A stretch of 41,123 nucleotides of DNA from Caldilineaceae bacterium SB0661_bin_32 (lineage in GTDB: Bacteria > Chloroflexota > Anaerolineae > Caldilineales > Caldilineaceae): the NCBI GenBank assembly GCA_009841235.1, contig VXMH01000030.1, positions 1 to 41,123 on the forward strand. Reading direction: 5' to 3'. Under the pieces are notes generated by a model. The model had not been told where the DNA came from. It was given only the letters and a program-made list of their open reading frames with translations, and ran no database searches. Both the position numbers and the translations under genes were made by a program. Every line of letters starts with the position of its first letter. Within the stretch, counting starts at the first letter, position 1. Shown here one piece after another: positions 25,584 through 35,064 of this stretch.

Positions 25584-27755
25584 ATGGCCGGCAACTTCAA
25601 CTCATTCTACAGTCATGGCTTCGTCCGCGTAGCCGTGTGTGTGCCCAATGTCCGGGTAGCAGATCCGGAGTTCAACACTGAGCACACGTCGGGCCTGGCT
25701 GCCCGCGCATCGGATGCCGGCGCAGCCGTTGCCCTCTTTCCCGAACTGGGAATCTCTTCCTATGCGATCGACGACCTGCTGCAGCAGGAAGCCTTATTGG
25801 AAGGCGTCCAGGCCGGCATTGGCCGGATTGTTGAGGAAAGCAGGCAACTGACGCCGGCGCTGCTGGTCGGCGCGCCGCTCCGATTCGAGAACCGGCTGTT
25901 CAACTGCGCCGTCGTCATTTACCGCGGCCAAGTGCTGGGTATCGTCCCGAAGACCTATCTACCCAGCTACCGCGAATTCTATGAAACGCGCCAGTTCAGC
26001 GCAGCTCGCCATGCCGTCGGACGCGAGGTTCAGTTCCTCGGCAAAACCGTGCCCTTTGGCAACGATCTTCTGTTCAGAGCCGTATCGAGCGCAGTGGAAG
26101 ACGCGACGGAAGACCAGGACGGCCGGCCCCAATCCGTACAGGAGCCGGCCGGCAGCGCTGACGGTAGATTTGTCCTGCACGTAGAGATTTGTGAAGACGT
26201 TTGGACGCCGATCCCTCCCAGCTCTTACGCCGCGCTGGCCGGAGCCACAATCCTGGCAAACCTGTCGGCTTCCAACATTACAATCGGCAAGTCCCTCTAC
26301 CGCAAGGAGCTGTGCGCCAGCCAGTCGGGTAAGTGTATTGCCGCCTACCTCTACTCGGCGGCGGGTCCGGGAGAATCGACCACAGATTTGGCGTGGGATG
26401 GGCATGCGCTTATCTACGAAGACGGCGAGCTGCTGGCCGAATCGGAAAGATTCGCCGACGGCGAGCAGATCATCATCGCCGATATCGACACCGAACGCCT
26501 GGCGCAAAGCCGCATGAGGCAGACCAGCTTCAATGACGCCGCGGCGCTGCACCGGCCTCAGCTGGAGGCAGCTCGAACCGTAAGCTTCGATTTTCAGACG
26601 CCGTGCCTGGTCACGGATGCTGCGGGCAGAGATTCGAATGCCTGCTCGCGCCGGCTCGACCGTCTCCAACGCAAGATCGAGCGCTTTCCTTTCGTCCCCA
26701 GCGACGCTGTGCGGCGCGATGAGCAGGCCTACGAGGCATACAACATTCAGGTGCATGGCCTGATGCAGCGTCTCAGGGCCACTGGCATTGAAAAGGTTGT
26801 CGTCGGCATCTCCGGCGGCCTGGACTCGACCCAAGCGCTTATCGTCGCGGCCCGCACGATGGATCGACTGAAGCTGCCGCGCGCAAACGTACTCGCCTAC
26901 ACGATGCCGGGGTTTGCGACCAGCTCGAACACACGAACCAACGCCCACCGCCTCATGGACGCATTCGGCGTCAGCGGGCACGAGCTCGACATCCGGCCCT
27001 CGGCGATGCAGATGTTCCGAGACATCGGCCATCCCTTCGCGGAAGAGGATCCGGATTACGACATCACTTTCGAAAATGTGCAAGCCGGGGAACGGACCAG
27101 CCACCTGTTCCGGCTCGCCAACTACAATGACGCGCTCGTCCTGGGTACCGGCGACCTGAGCGAACTGGCGTTGGGTTGGGCCACCTACGGCGTGGGCGAC
27201 CAGATGAGCCACTATAATGTCAACGCATCCGTGCCCAAGACCCTGATTCAGCATCTGATCCGCTGGGTTATCGCCACTTCGCAGTTCGACGACGCCGCCA
27301 GCACGGTACTCCAGTCCGTGTTGGATACTGAGATCTCACCGGAACTGGTGCCGGGAGACGGGTCCGCCGGCGGACCTTCGCAGTCTACCGAAGCCAAGAT
27401 CGGGCCCTACGAGTTGCAGGACTTTTTCCTCTACTACATCTCGCGCTATGGCTTCCGGCCCAGCAAAGTTGCCTTCCTGGCGTTACAGGCCTGGGGAGAC
27501 CGCCGCCAGGGCATGTGGCCTGAATTCCTGCCGGACCACAAGCGAAATCAGTACGATCTACCGGAAATCAGAAAGTGGCTGGAGCTGTTCCTTTTCCGCT
27601 TCTTCCAGATAAGCCAGTTCAAGCGGACGGCCGTTCCCAACGGCCCCAAGGTGGGCAGCGGCGGGTCTCTCAGTCCGCGAGGAGACTGGCGCGCCCCCAG
27701 CGACGCCTCCGCAGCAGCCTGGCTGGCCGAGCTACGTCAAAGTGTTCCGGACTGA
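25584..27755 (+). CDS. nadE: Glutamine-dependent NAD+ synthetase
   Basis: Last step of NAD+ synthesis: amidates deamido-NAD+ with ATP and glutamine. The N-terminal nitrilase-type glutaminase has the triad Glu54 (FPELG), Lys123 ([11 protein letters not shown]) and Cys203 (VEICEDVW). The C-terminal synthetase has the ATP loop SGGLDST near residue 410 and [20 protein letters not shown]. The long architecture matches the Mycobacterium-type enzyme, about 680 residues. This copy is 723 residues, and an insert of about 25 residues lies just before the cysteine (near 170-195). The ATG at 25584 fits the family start ([11 protein letters not shown]); a TTG at 25563 would add seven residues. No strong ribosome site is seen for either. 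Confidence 0.92.
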   Translation: MAGNFNSFYSHGFVRVAVCVPNVRVADPEFNTEHTSGLAARASDAGAAVALFPELGISSYAIDDLLQQEALLEGVQAGIGRIVEESRQLTPALLVGAPLRFENRLFNCAVVIYRGQVLGIVPKTYLPSYREFYETRQFSAARHAVGREVQFLGKTVPFGNDLLFRAVSSAVEDATEDQDGRPQSVQEPAGSADGRFVLHVEICEDVWTPIPPSSYAALAGATILANLSASNITIGKSLYRKELCASQSGKCIAAYLYSAAGPGESTTDLAWDGHALIYEDGELLAESERFADGEQIIIADIDTERLAQSRMRQTSFNDAAALHRPQLEAARTVSFDFQTPCLVTDAAGRDSNACSRRLDRLQRKIERFPFVPSDAVRRDEQAYEAYNIQVHGLMQRLRATGIEKVVVGISGGLDSTQALIVAARTMDRLKLPRANVLAYTMPGFATSSNTRTNAHRLMDAFGVSGHELDIRPSAMQMFRDIGHPFAEEDPDYDITFENVQAGERTSHLFRLANYNDALVLGTGDLSELALGWATYGVGDQMSHYNVNASVPKTLIQHLIRWVIATSQFDDAASTVLQSVLDTEISPELVPGDGSAGGPSQSTEAKIGPYELQDFFLYYISRYGFRPSKVAFLALQAWGDRRQGMWPEFLPDHKRNQYDLPEIRKWLELFLFRFFQISQFKRTAVPNGPKVGSGGSLSPRGDWRAPSDASAAAWLAELRQSVPD

Positions 27756-27937
27756 GAGCGGCATCCGTTCGAGTCTGGGGACCCTTGAAAAGGACGTGCA
27801 ACGGCGGACATTACTTTGTTGAGCGGACAGGCCCCTCGTTGAAGACTCGGACAACTACTCGACAGCTGTCCAAACTGCCCTTCAAAATCACCGCGGGCTA
27901 GTCAAGCCGGAACACTCGGGACCGCGGGGATGTGGCT

Positions 27938-29473
27938 TTAGCTGCGGCGATTTCGCGGCCGGCGGGGCCGGCTTCGGCGACGTCTCTTTCGTTCTTGTGA
28001 AGCGGGCCGTTCTGCGAGCTTCTCTTCGGGAAGCGCCGGCGGCGCGTGCAGGGAGTCCTGATAGAAATCGTCGACAAGCATCGCCAGCAATGTCTGGCCC
28101 TCGTCGGATTCCATCCACTCGTCTATCAACGGCCGAAACCTTTGCATGCGTTCGCTTTGCAGATTATCGCGAGCGCGCAGCTTGGACTCCAGCAATGAGG
28201 TGACGCGCTCGGAGACGGTGGCGGCCACCTCTTCATCCGTGGGCAGCTTGCGCTCCTCCAGAGGAATGCTGTACCGTTTTGCGATGCGCTCCATCTGCAT
28301 GCGTTCGTCGAACGAAGCCGTCAGGGAGATTGCGGCCCCGGAGGAGCCGGCGCGTGCGGTGCGCCCTGCGCGGTGAATGTAGGACTCGGGATCTTCCGGC
28401 GGCTCATACTGGAAGACATGGGAAAGCTCGGGAATGTCAATGCCCCGGGCCGCCACGTCGGTCGCTACCAATAGTCTCAGCTTTCCCTCCCGTACACGAC
28501 GCATTACGCGCTCACGCTCCTGCTGACTGAGGTCGGAGCTGATTTTGTCGGCGTCGTAACCGAATCTCTGCAGTACGATTGTCACATAGTCCACCGTCCG
28601 GCGCGTGTTGCAAAACACGATCGCGGCTGCCGGGTTCTCCACTTCGATCAGCCGCACAAGGGCCCGGTCCTTCTTCATGCCCGGGTCGGCGTAGAGGACA
28701 TGTTCGGCCTCGGCTACGTGGACGCGATCGCGGCTCAGGCTGAGAAACTCCGGCTCGGTTAGAAACTGCTGTGCCAGCCGCAGGACATGTGCGGGAAATG
28801 TTGCCGAAAACATCGATCCGTGGATTCGCCCTGAAGGCAGGAAAGTCTTCACCTGCACCATGTCCGGGTAGAAGCCCATCGAGAGCATTCGATCGGCCTC
28901 GTCGAACACGAGCTGATGCAGATCATCCAGGCGCAAATTGCGCTGCAGCAGGTGATCGAGGATGCGTCCCGGCGTGCCGATCACCAGCTGCGCGCCTGCG
29001 CGGAGCGCTGACGTCTGGGGGCCGTACTTCACGCCGCCGTAGACCGCAACGCTGCGCACGCCGGTTGCCTCTCCCAGAAGCGCGGCCTCTTTTGAGACCT
29101 GCAGTGCCAGCTCACGCGTCGGTACCAGGACCAGGGCTTGGCAGACGCGCTTGTCCCGTTGAATCTGGTGAAAAATGGGAAGCAGAAATGCGCCGGTCTT
29201 GCCGCTCCCCGTGCGTGACTGGACCATCAAGTCCCGACCGGCCAGAAGATATGGAATTGCCTTGGCCTGCACCGGCATCAGTTGGGTCCAGCCGGCTTTG
29301 GCGGCCGCTTCTTGCGCTACCGTCGGGAGTTCTGAGAGCGAAATGTCGGGCAGAGCGTTCTCTGGCTCGACCAGGTCTAGTGGGTTGACGTTTTCGTCGA
29401 GGTCGACGATTCCAGTGGAGGTGCGAGAGTGTGTAGTTTCGTTGTCTCGACCATCAGTATCTTTTGTGGACAT
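27938..29473 (-). CDS. DEAD-box RNA helicase
   Basis: ATP-dependent RNA helicase, 511 residues. Visible motifs in order: motif I SRTGSGKTGAF, Ia PTREL, Ib TPGR, II DEAD (VFDEADRMLSMGF), III SAT, IV IVFCNTRR, V DVAARGIDIP and VI HRAGRTAR. A basic, Arg-rich tail (ERKRRRRSRPRRPRNRRS) ends the protein and probably adds RNA affinity. It is likely to serve ribosome assembly, mRNA decay or cold adaptation, like CsdA and RhlE. The ATG at 29473 has AGGG five bases upstream; an ATG at 29521 lacks a site and would add 16 residues. Confidence 0.92.
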   Translation of the reverse strand: MSTKDTDGRDNETTHSRTSTGIVDLDENVNPLDLVEPENALPDISLSELPTVAQEAAAKAGWTQLMPVQAKAIPYLLAGRDLMVQSRTGSGKTGAFLLPIFHQIQRDKRVCQALVLVPTRELALQVSKEAALLGEATGVRSVAVYGGVKYGPQTSALRAGAQLVIGTPGRILDHLLQRNLRLDDLHQLVFDEADRMLSMGFYPDMVQVKTFLPSGRIHGSMFSATFPAHVLRLAQQFLTEPEFLSLSRDRVHVAEAEHVLYADPGMKKDRALVRLIEVENPAAAIVFCNTRRTVDYVTIVLQRFGYDADKISSDLSQQERERVMRRVREGKLRLLVATDVAARGIDIPELSHVFQYEPPEDPESYIHRAGRTARAGSSGAAISLTASFDERMQMERIAKRYSIPLEERKLPTDEEVAATVSERVTSLLESKLRARDNLQSERMQRFRPLIDEWMESDEGQTLLAMLVDDFYQDSLHAPPALPEEKLAERPASQERKRRRRSRPRRPRNRRS

Positions 29474-29664
29474 ATAATCCCTGGCTGATTTGGTATGTGA
29501 ATTTGGCGATTCAAAAGCCATTGAAACCGAAAGCAGATCCCATTCTACTTTGTTGCGCGGCGGTTACATAGAATCCGCAGGCTTCAGTTTCCGGTCCCAT
29601 TGCGGGAGAAAAAGCTTTCAGGCACCAGGGCAGTACAAGAGTCGGAGCAGGACCCAGATTCAAG

Positions 29665-30201
29665 CTAACACTTTCCCGTAGAGTGGGCCTTGTCAATGTC
29701 ATACAGGAGTAACGCTGTTCCCGTCTTCTTGTACACTTTATGCTCCTTCAAGATCAGATTGACCTGTCTCGACAGGCCCGCCACCAGGGGTACGCCGCCG
29801 CCAAGCAGGACGGGAACAACGGCAACCTCCAGCGTGTCAACGAGCCCTTCATTGCATAGAGTTCCGAACAGCACACCGCCGCCAAACAGCCAGATGTCTT
29901 TGCCCGGCTCCGCGCGCAGGGCCCGCACTGCCTCAACCCAGTCTTCAGAGATTATCCGCAGATTTCCATGATCACTTTGTTTCAGGGTGTTCGAGAAGAC
30001 GTAGTTCCGGATCTCGGACGACGGAGGGCCTTGCCATCCGACCACCTCAAACGTTCGGCGCCCCATCAGATAGGTGTCGAACTGCGAGGAAAGTTCCTCG
30101 AAGTCGATGTCAGGGTCGATGTCAATCCAGTCGAAACCGTCGTATGGGTCCGCAATGTAGCCGTCTAAACTCATTGCGCAGTTATATCGAACTCGTCTCA
30201 C
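29665..30201 (-). CDS. RibD C-terminal/dihydrofolate reductase-like protein
   Basis: A 178-residue NADPH-dependent reductase of the DHFR/RibD-C fold, with RYNCAMSLDGYIA at the start, YLMGRRTFE near residue 62 and the cofactor-binding IWLFGGGVLFG near 117. Members of this family (YyaP/YwjB type) are common beside varied metabolic genes, and their substrates are mostly unknown. The GTG at 30201 has a textbook GGAGG (30209-30213) seven bases upstream; a more distal start would run back into the kinase gene. It starts 23 bases after the kinase and is the last gene of the long minus-strand cluster. Confidence 0.8.
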   Translation of the reverse strand: MRRVRYNCAMSLDGYIADPYDGFDWIDIDPDIDFEELSSQFDTYLMGRRTFEVVGWQGPPSSEIRNYVFSNTLKQSDHGNLRIISEDWVEAVRALRAEPGKDIWLFGGGVLFGTLCNEGLVDTLEVAVVPVLLGGGVPLVAGLSRQVNLILKEHKVYKKTGTALLLYDIDKAHSTGKC

Positions 30202-30224
30202 AACTGACCCTCCGCATTGTCGTG

Positions 30225-31220
30225 TCAGACACTGCCAAAGAGTGCTTTCGACTGCTCGCAAGACCTTTCAATCAAGGTGGGCAGCTTGTGACTGCTGTCC
30301 AGCTCGGGGCGTTGCTCGATCCAGCCCAGGGATACCATGCTTCGGATCAGCACAAAGACCGGCAAGAGCTCGATATCCGCTTCCTGAAGGGGCCTTTCGG
30401 TGAGGTAGCCTGCAATGATTGCTTCCCGTATTGAGTCGAAATATGGCGTGTCCTGATAGTAGGAGATTGCCACCGCCAATTCGTATTGATGCCATCCGAA
30501 GCCGGAGTCGTCAAAATCGATAATGTGCACGTGGTCGCCTGTAACAATCAAGTTGCCGGGATGTAAATCGGCGTGGATGAGACTGTAGGTACCTCGCTCT
30601 TTGCCGTATTCGGTCAGGATACCGTAGATCTGGTTGCGGGCGTGGATAATCTGGGCGCGCTCGGCGGCGGTTAGCTCCGAATGTTGCCAGAACGGCCCCC
30701 AAAAAGGTTTTTCGCCCATCAGCCCCTCGGCATCAAACGCGTGACGCTCAAAGCCGGGAGGAAGGCGCCAGGCCCTGGCCTGGTTGTGAATGCGGGCCGC
30801 AAGCTGCCCCGCTTTGTGGAAGCATCTCACGAGGTTGGACTCATCTGCATCCTGCTCGATCATCGTTGCCATCGCGTTCCCTTCAACCCACTCCATGAGA
30901 CTCACGTATCGGCTCTGCGAGAGTTCCGGCAAGTAGACGTTGATGAATGCGTTTCCGTCTCTCGTATAGCGGTGCACAGGCGCGCCGATTCCTGAACTGT
31001 TCAGGGCTGCTGTCCATTGAAGCTCTCCATGCAGCTCAGACAGCGTATGGTATCCGGGCCGGTGAAAGCGAAAAACATATGCCTGACCGCTTTCTGAATC
31101 GACACGGAAAACGATGTTTTCGGAATGGGAAACGAGGGAAATATCAGTAACGCACAGGTCCCAAGCCTCTATTGCCCGTGCGGCGGAGGAGAGTAACGCC
31201 TTCTCATTCAGGTCATTCAT
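30225..31220 (-). CDS. APH-fold kinase (hydroxylysine-kinase/homoserine-kinase-like)
   Basis: Small-molecule kinase with the aminoglycoside-phosphotransferase fold, 331 residues. The catalytic loop is HADLHPGN (His216, Asp218, Asn223) and the metal-binding motif is DFDD (Asp235, Asp237). The gene lies 35 bases after a class-III PLP enzyme that itself resembles phospho-lyases. In animals the kinase AGPHD1 phosphorylates hydroxylysine, and a class-III PLP lyase (AGXT2L2) then eliminates phosphate and ammonia. Fused or paired bacterial versions are known. I infer an amino-alcohol substrate (hydroxylysine, ethanolamine or similar). A homoserine or choline kinase remains possible. Confidence 0.75.
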   Translation of the reverse strand: MNDLNEKALLSSAARAIEAWDLCVTDISLVSHSENIVFRVDSESGQAYVFRFHRPGYHTLSELHGELQWTAALNSSGIGAPVHRYTRDGNAFINVYLPELSQSRYVSLMEWVEGNAMATMIEQDADESNLVRCFHKAGQLAARIHNQARAWRLPPGFERHAFDAEGLMGEKPFWGPFWQHSELTAAERAQIIHARNQIYGILTEYGKERGTYSLIHADLHPGNLIVTGDHVHIIDFDDSGFGWHQYELAVAISYYQDTPYFDSIREAIIAGYLTERPLQEADIELLPVFVLIRSMVSLGWIEQRPELDSSHKLPTLIERSCEQSKALFGSV

Positions 31221-31255
31221 ACCTTTGTCTTCCGATGGCTTCGTCCTCCTTCTCT

Positions 31256-32548
31256 TCAGGCGATCACACCTTCGCGAATGCTGTCTTCAAACGCGGTCAA
31301 GAACTGGTCGGCATGTTTGCGTTTGAAGACGAGCGGCGGCCTGATCTTCAGGATATTGCTCATTGGGCCGGAGCTGCCGATCAGAAACCCCCTGTCGCGC
31401 AGCCGGTTAACGACTGCGGTGGCGCCTTCGGCATCCGGCCTTTTCGAAGCGCGATCTTGCACCCACTCCATGCCGATGAACATCCCGCGGCCGCGAACGT
31501 CGGCGAGCTGCTCGCAATTGGCCTGCAGCTTGCGAAGTTCGCCGCGCAAGTATACGCCGACCTGGTCGACATTGCTTGCCAGCTCCTCGTCCTCAATCAC
31601 GTCGATCACGGCCATCCCTGCGGCGGCCTGCAAGGGGCTGGCCGCGAAGGTATTGAAGTAGCGCTTGTTTCTTCGAAACTCATCTACAAGCTCGCTTGAG
31701 GCCGCTGCGGCCGCAACCGGCATACCGTTGCCCATCGGTTTTCCCATGGTTACGATATCCGGCGCGAATTCAGTCGCTTCGTAGCCCCACCAGCGGCCTG
31801 TCCGGCAGAATCCTGCCTGCACTTCGTCTGCTATGACCAGGCCTCCGGCCGCACGGACGATCTCGGCCGCCCGCGGCATGAAGCCGTCGGGGATAGCGGG
31901 CAGGCCTTCGTTGGCGAAAATTGAACAGACAAGCATCCCTGCCAGAGGAATACTGTCAGCATGCAAACTGTCGATCGCGCTCTCCACCTCCGCCAGATAG
32001 AGCTCGGTCAGCGCTGCGCCGGACACGCTCTCCTGGAGCGGGCGGTAGCTCTGTGGAAACGGGAAAGCGCGTATCTCCTTCGCCTTGTCTTCCCCGGCCA
32101 GCTGTCCGACACGGGTAAACTTACCTACTTCTGCGCTGTTGCCGTGATAGGCGGCGTCGCTGCAGATGAAGCCCTGTCCTCCGGTGACGGCGCGGGCGAT
32201 GCCCAGCGCCACCTCGTTGGCTTCGGTGCCCGTGCAGGTGAAGACAACGCTGGTCAAGTGGTCTGCGTGCAGGTCTGCCAGCCGTTCGGCATAGTCGAGA
32301 ACGCCTTCGTTCAGATAACGGCTGTGAACGTTGAGGGTCTGCGACTGGTTGTGCATCGTCTCGACGACATGGGGGTGGCAGTGACCGACGCAGGGCACGT
32401 TATTGTACATGTCGAGGTAGCGTCTGCCGCCGTCGTCGTAGAGCCATACGCCTTCGCCGCGTACGATATTGACCGGTCTTTCGTAGAAGATCGGCGCCCC
32501 CGCGCCGAGCAGATGATCTCGGCGGTCCATCAAAGCACTGGTGGTCAT
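31256..32548 (-). CDS. Class-III PLP enzyme, probable phospho-lyase (AGXT2L-like)
   Basis: A 430-residue fold-type I PLP enzyme of the class-III aminotransferase group. Lys270 (VTMGKPMGNG) forms the aldimine and Asp241 (IADEVQAGF) binds the pyridine nitrogen. The front end, RRYLDMYNNVPCVGHCHP, followed by LNVHSRYLNEGVLDYAERL, closely recalls AGXT2L1/AGXT2L2, the ethanolamine-phosphate and phosphohydroxylysine phospho-lyases, more than ordinary omega-transaminases. The neighbouring kinase would make its phosphorylated substrate. Products would be an aldehyde, phosphate and ammonia. AGGAGAAG lies just before the ATG. A transaminase role is the alternative. Confidence 0.78.
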   Translation of the reverse strand: MTTSALMDRRDHLLGAGAPIFYERPVNIVRGEGVWLYDDGGRRYLDMYNNVPCVGHCHPHVVETMHNQSQTLNVHSRYLNEGVLDYAERLADLHADHLTSVVFTCTGTEANEVALGIARAVTGGQGFICSDAAYHGNSAEVGKFTRVGQLAGEDKAKEIRAFPFPQSYRPLQESVSGAALTELYLAEVESAIDSLHADSIPLAGMLVCSIFANEGLPAIPDGFMPRAAEIVRAAGGLVIADEVQAGFCRTGRWWGYEATEFAPDIVTMGKPMGNGMPVAAAAASSELVDEFRRNKRYFNTFAASPLQAAAGMAVIDVIEDEELASNVDQVGVYLRGELRKLQANCEQLADVRGRGMFIGMEWVQDRASKRPDAEGATAVVNRLRDRGFLIGSSGPMSNILKIRPPLVFKRKHADQFLTAFEDSIREGVIA

Positions 32549-32596
32549 CTCTTCTCCTGTTCGGTCCGGAATAGACCGATTCTCCCTTTCGAACGT

Positions 32597-32974
32597 TCAG
32601 TCATCAAGATCAACTACGATATCGTTGCCATCAACCTGAACTGGGTAGGTCTTTACTCGCACGTCCGGATCGACCAGGCAGCGGCCGGTTGCGATCTCGA
32701 ACGGCCACTGATGCCAAGGGCATCGCAGGACTTCGCCGTCTCCTTCGACCGTCAGTTCGGCTTGACAGGCGGAGGGAGGCGCGGCCGCGGCAATGCGGCC
32801 GGTCAGCTCGCCGGTACAGAGGGGACCTCGCTTGTGCGGGCAGATGTTGCGCAGCGCGTACAGTTCGCCGTTTACATTGAAGACGCCGATGCCGGCCCGG
32901 CCGCGAAAGGGCACGACGATCTTGCGGTCGCCTGGGGGAATCTCCCAGACCTTGGCGATGACGACTCTTGTCAT
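32597..32974 (-). CDS. Rieske-type [2Fe-2S] ferredoxin
   Basis: A 125-residue soluble Rieske protein. The cluster ligands are Cys45 and His47 (CPHKRGPLC) and Cys85 and His88 (CPWHQWPF). There is no membrane anchor, so it is of the ferredoxin type that feeds oxygenases or similar enzymes. An unusual Ala-rich insert (about residues 60-70) lies between the two motifs. Its start overlaps the stop of the amidohydrolase upstream by four bases, so the two are translationally coupled. No oxygenase large subunit lies in the window; the electron acceptor is unknown. Confidence 0.85.
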   Translation of the reverse strand: MTRVVIAKVWEIPPGDRKIVVPFRGRAGIGVFNVNGELYALRNICPHKRGPLCTGELTGRIAAAAPPSACQAELTVEGDGEVLRCPWHQWPFEIATGRCLVDPDVRVKTYPVQVDGNDIVVDLDD

Positions 32975-34110
32975 ATCCAGTCGTCTCCGATGCGCAGCAT
33001 CTCCAGTGCGTTGTCAGCGAAGATGCGCTGCTGTGCCTCCGGCTCGAGCTTGGGAAAGGTTGTTACGGGGTCGTTCCAGTCGAAATGGGGGAAGTCCGAG
33101 CAGTAGACGAGCGTTTCGTCGGCGTGGAGCATTTCGAGAAACTGGTACAGTTGCTCGGTCGTTTCCGCTTCGTGCAGCGGCTGGGACCCAACGCGAATGT
33201 GCTCGCGGAAATACTCGCTCGGCAGCCGTTTCAGCCAGGGTGTCTGATCGCGAATGGCTTTCCAATCGGAATCCATGTGCCACATAACGGCCACGGCCCA
33301 CAGCTGTTGCGCCTCGGTAAGCGCAAACTTCAGATTGGGGAACTTTTCGAAGACGCCTTCGCAGATCAGTGAAGAGGCGTGCGTGCTTGCAACGAACGGG
33401 CGGCTCATGCGCGATTCCATGTAGTAGGTGGGAAAGCCTACCGGGGTAGGTGTGGTCCGGGCCGCCCCGCCGCCGCCGCCGATATGGGCGACGACCGGCA
33501 GGCCGTGCTCTTCGCATGCCTCCCAGATCGGGTGGTAGAAGCGGTTACCGAACGGCATACTTGTGCCCATGGGAACCATCACGGCAACGGTATCTTTGCG
33601 ATCTGCCAGTCGGTTGATTTCGCTGACGGCCTGTGGCGGGTCGGACGGTGAGATAAGGATTGCGTTGACAACCCGGTCGTCCTTTTCCAGCCAGTGCTCG
33701 ATTGTCCAGTCGTTGAAGGCGCGGCACAGCGCCGCGGCCCAGTCGGGGTCCGGCAGGCCGGTGTAGCCGTAAAAGGGGGGCGGCCCGGTCAAGAGCGCGT
33801 AGTCGACGTTCCATGGGTCAAGGTGCTCGCGCTGCAGAAACTCCAGTGAGAAGTTGAAGTCGCGCTCCTTCAAAGCCGGGTCTTTCAGATCAGGGCGATT
33901 GGTGCGGAAGGGCACATTTGAATAGCCGGCGCTGGGCAGGTGCAGCCCCTGGTCTATCAGATGGTTCTGCCAGAATCTGGACAGGTAGGGCAACAGCTGC
34001 TCGGGACGTTCAAAATTATGGTGAACATCGCAGTCCACGATCTTGATGCCTTCCTTGGGTTGCGCGGTCCACCCTGGCGCTGAGATGGGGGCTGCCCCTA
34101 ACTTGGTCAT
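32971..34110 (-). CDS. Amidohydrolase-2 (ACMSD-like) family protein, copy A
   Basis: A 379-residue TIM-barrel metal enzyme of the amidohydrolase-2 group, which includes decarboxylases and hydrolases of aromatic and amide compounds. The N-terminal metal motif reads DCDVHH (Asp26, Asp28, His30), in which Asp replaces the first His of HxH, as in many relatives of this subgroup. A second ligand is His near 208 in VAHIGGG, and the late acid is in SDFPHFD. AAGGAGAT precedes the ATG. It is coupled to the Rieske gene by a four-base overlap. Two paralogues lie upstream in the same operon. The substrate is unknown. Confidence 0.83.
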   Translation of the reverse strand: MTKLGAAPISAPGWTAQPKEGIKIVDCDVHHNFERPEQLLPYLSRFWQNHLIDQGLHLPSAGYSNVPFRTNRPDLKDPALKERDFNFSLEFLQREHLDPWNVDYALLTGPPPFYGYTGLPDPDWAAALCRAFNDWTIEHWLEKDDRVVNAILISPSDPPQAVSEINRLADRKDTVAVMVPMGTSMPFGNRFYHPIWEACEEHGLPVVAHIGGGGGAARTTPTPVGFPTYYMESRMSRPFVASTHASSLICEGVFEKFPNLKFALTEAQQLWAVAVMWHMDSDWKAIRDQTPWLKRLPSEYFREHIRVGSQPLHEAETTEQLYQFLEMLHADETLVYCSDFPHFDWNDPVTTFPKLEPEAQQRIFADNALEMLRIGDDWI

Positions 34111-34165
34111 GGAAAGATCTCCTTGCGCGCTGTCTGATAGTTCAGGTCTACTGCAAGCCAGGCGT

Positions 34166-35044
34166 TCACGAATCGGATTCGGCTGCGGCCAGGCATACGT
34201 CTTGGCCGAAGGGATCCCCCTTCAGCCACACATCCCTCTGCGGGAAAGGAATCGAGATTCCCCGCTCTTGCAGACCGTGGTAGATCGACTCGAGGATCTC
34301 GCTTAGCGAAGAAAGCCGCTGCGCCGGGTCATCGATCCAGTACTGAATCCGAAACAGTAGCGCCGAATCTGCGAACTCAACCAAAAACGTACGCGGCTCC
34401 GGGTCGGCCAGCACAGCCGCATGGGCCGCGATGTGGGAATGAAGGATTTCGTGCACTGCACCAATGTCGGCGCCGTAGGCGACACCGATCTGGGATTCGA
34501 TGCGCAGGATCTGGTCCGACTTCGTCCAGTTGTCAAGCCGTTGTGAGACCATCAGAGAGTTTGGCACGATCACTTCGGTGTTGCTGAAGGTCTTGACAAC
34601 GGTGGTACGCAGACTCATCTCCTGGACGGCGCCGCGGATTCCGTCGACCTCGATTACATCTCCGTCACGGATCGTTCCTTCGGTCATCAGGACCAGCCCG
34701 GCGATGTAGTTGCTGGCGAGAGTCTGAAGACCCAGCCCCAAACCGATGCTCAGAGCGCCGAGCGGGACCAGGAAGATGGACAGATCTATGCCCAAGGAGG
34801 ACAAAGAAGTGTAAATGCCGGCAAACAGAATTGACAGGAACACAAAGGTGCGGATCAGGCGCCGGTTGGTCGCCGTAAGTTTGAGCCGGTCTTCCAGGCG
34901 GTTCTGAAACTGGCGCGCGCCCGCACGGGCCAGAATGTAGAACAGCAGGACAGTTCCAACCGTTATCAGCAGGTCGATCGGCGTCAGGGACGATCCCTGG
35001 ACGGTTGTTACCGGGGTATTCAGGAAGCGAATGATATCGCCCAT
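34166..35044 (-). CDS. MscS-family small-conductance mechanosensitive channel
   Basis: A 292-residue inner-membrane channel that opens on membrane tension during osmotic down-shock. Three hydrophobic segments lie at about residues 25-42, 65-85 and 88-120. The third is the pore helix, with the Gly/Ala-rich pattern LGALSIGLGLGLQTLASNYIAG. The MscS beta domain follows (RDGDVIEVDGIRGAVQEMSLRTTVV), then the C-terminal alpha/beta vestibule domain. It sits between amidohydrolase genes A and B with gaps of only 55 and 20 bases, an odd place for a channel. It may help release osmolytes or transport products of the pathway. Confidence 0.88.
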   Translation of the reverse strand: MGDIIRFLNTPVTTVQGSSLTPIDLLITVGTVLLFYILARAGARQFQNRLEDRLKLTATNRRLIRTFVFLSILFAGIYTSLSSLGIDLSIFLVPLGALSIGLGLGLQTLASNYIAGLVLMTEGTIRDGDVIEVDGIRGAVQEMSLRTTVVKTFSNTEVIVPNSLMVSQRLDNWTKSDQILRIESQIGVAYGADIGAVHEILHSHIAAHAAVLADPEPRTFLVEFADSALLFRIQYWIDDPAQRLSSLSEILESIYHGLQERGISIPFPQRDVWLKGDPFGQDVCLAAAESDS

Positions 35045-35064
35045 ACCGTCCGTCCGGGTCGATG

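Noticed and set aside
31961..33106. A 381-codon plus-strand frame
   Set aside because: It runs antisense across the PLP enzyme, the Rieske gene and part of copy A, all with clear motifs. It is a codon-bias shadow.
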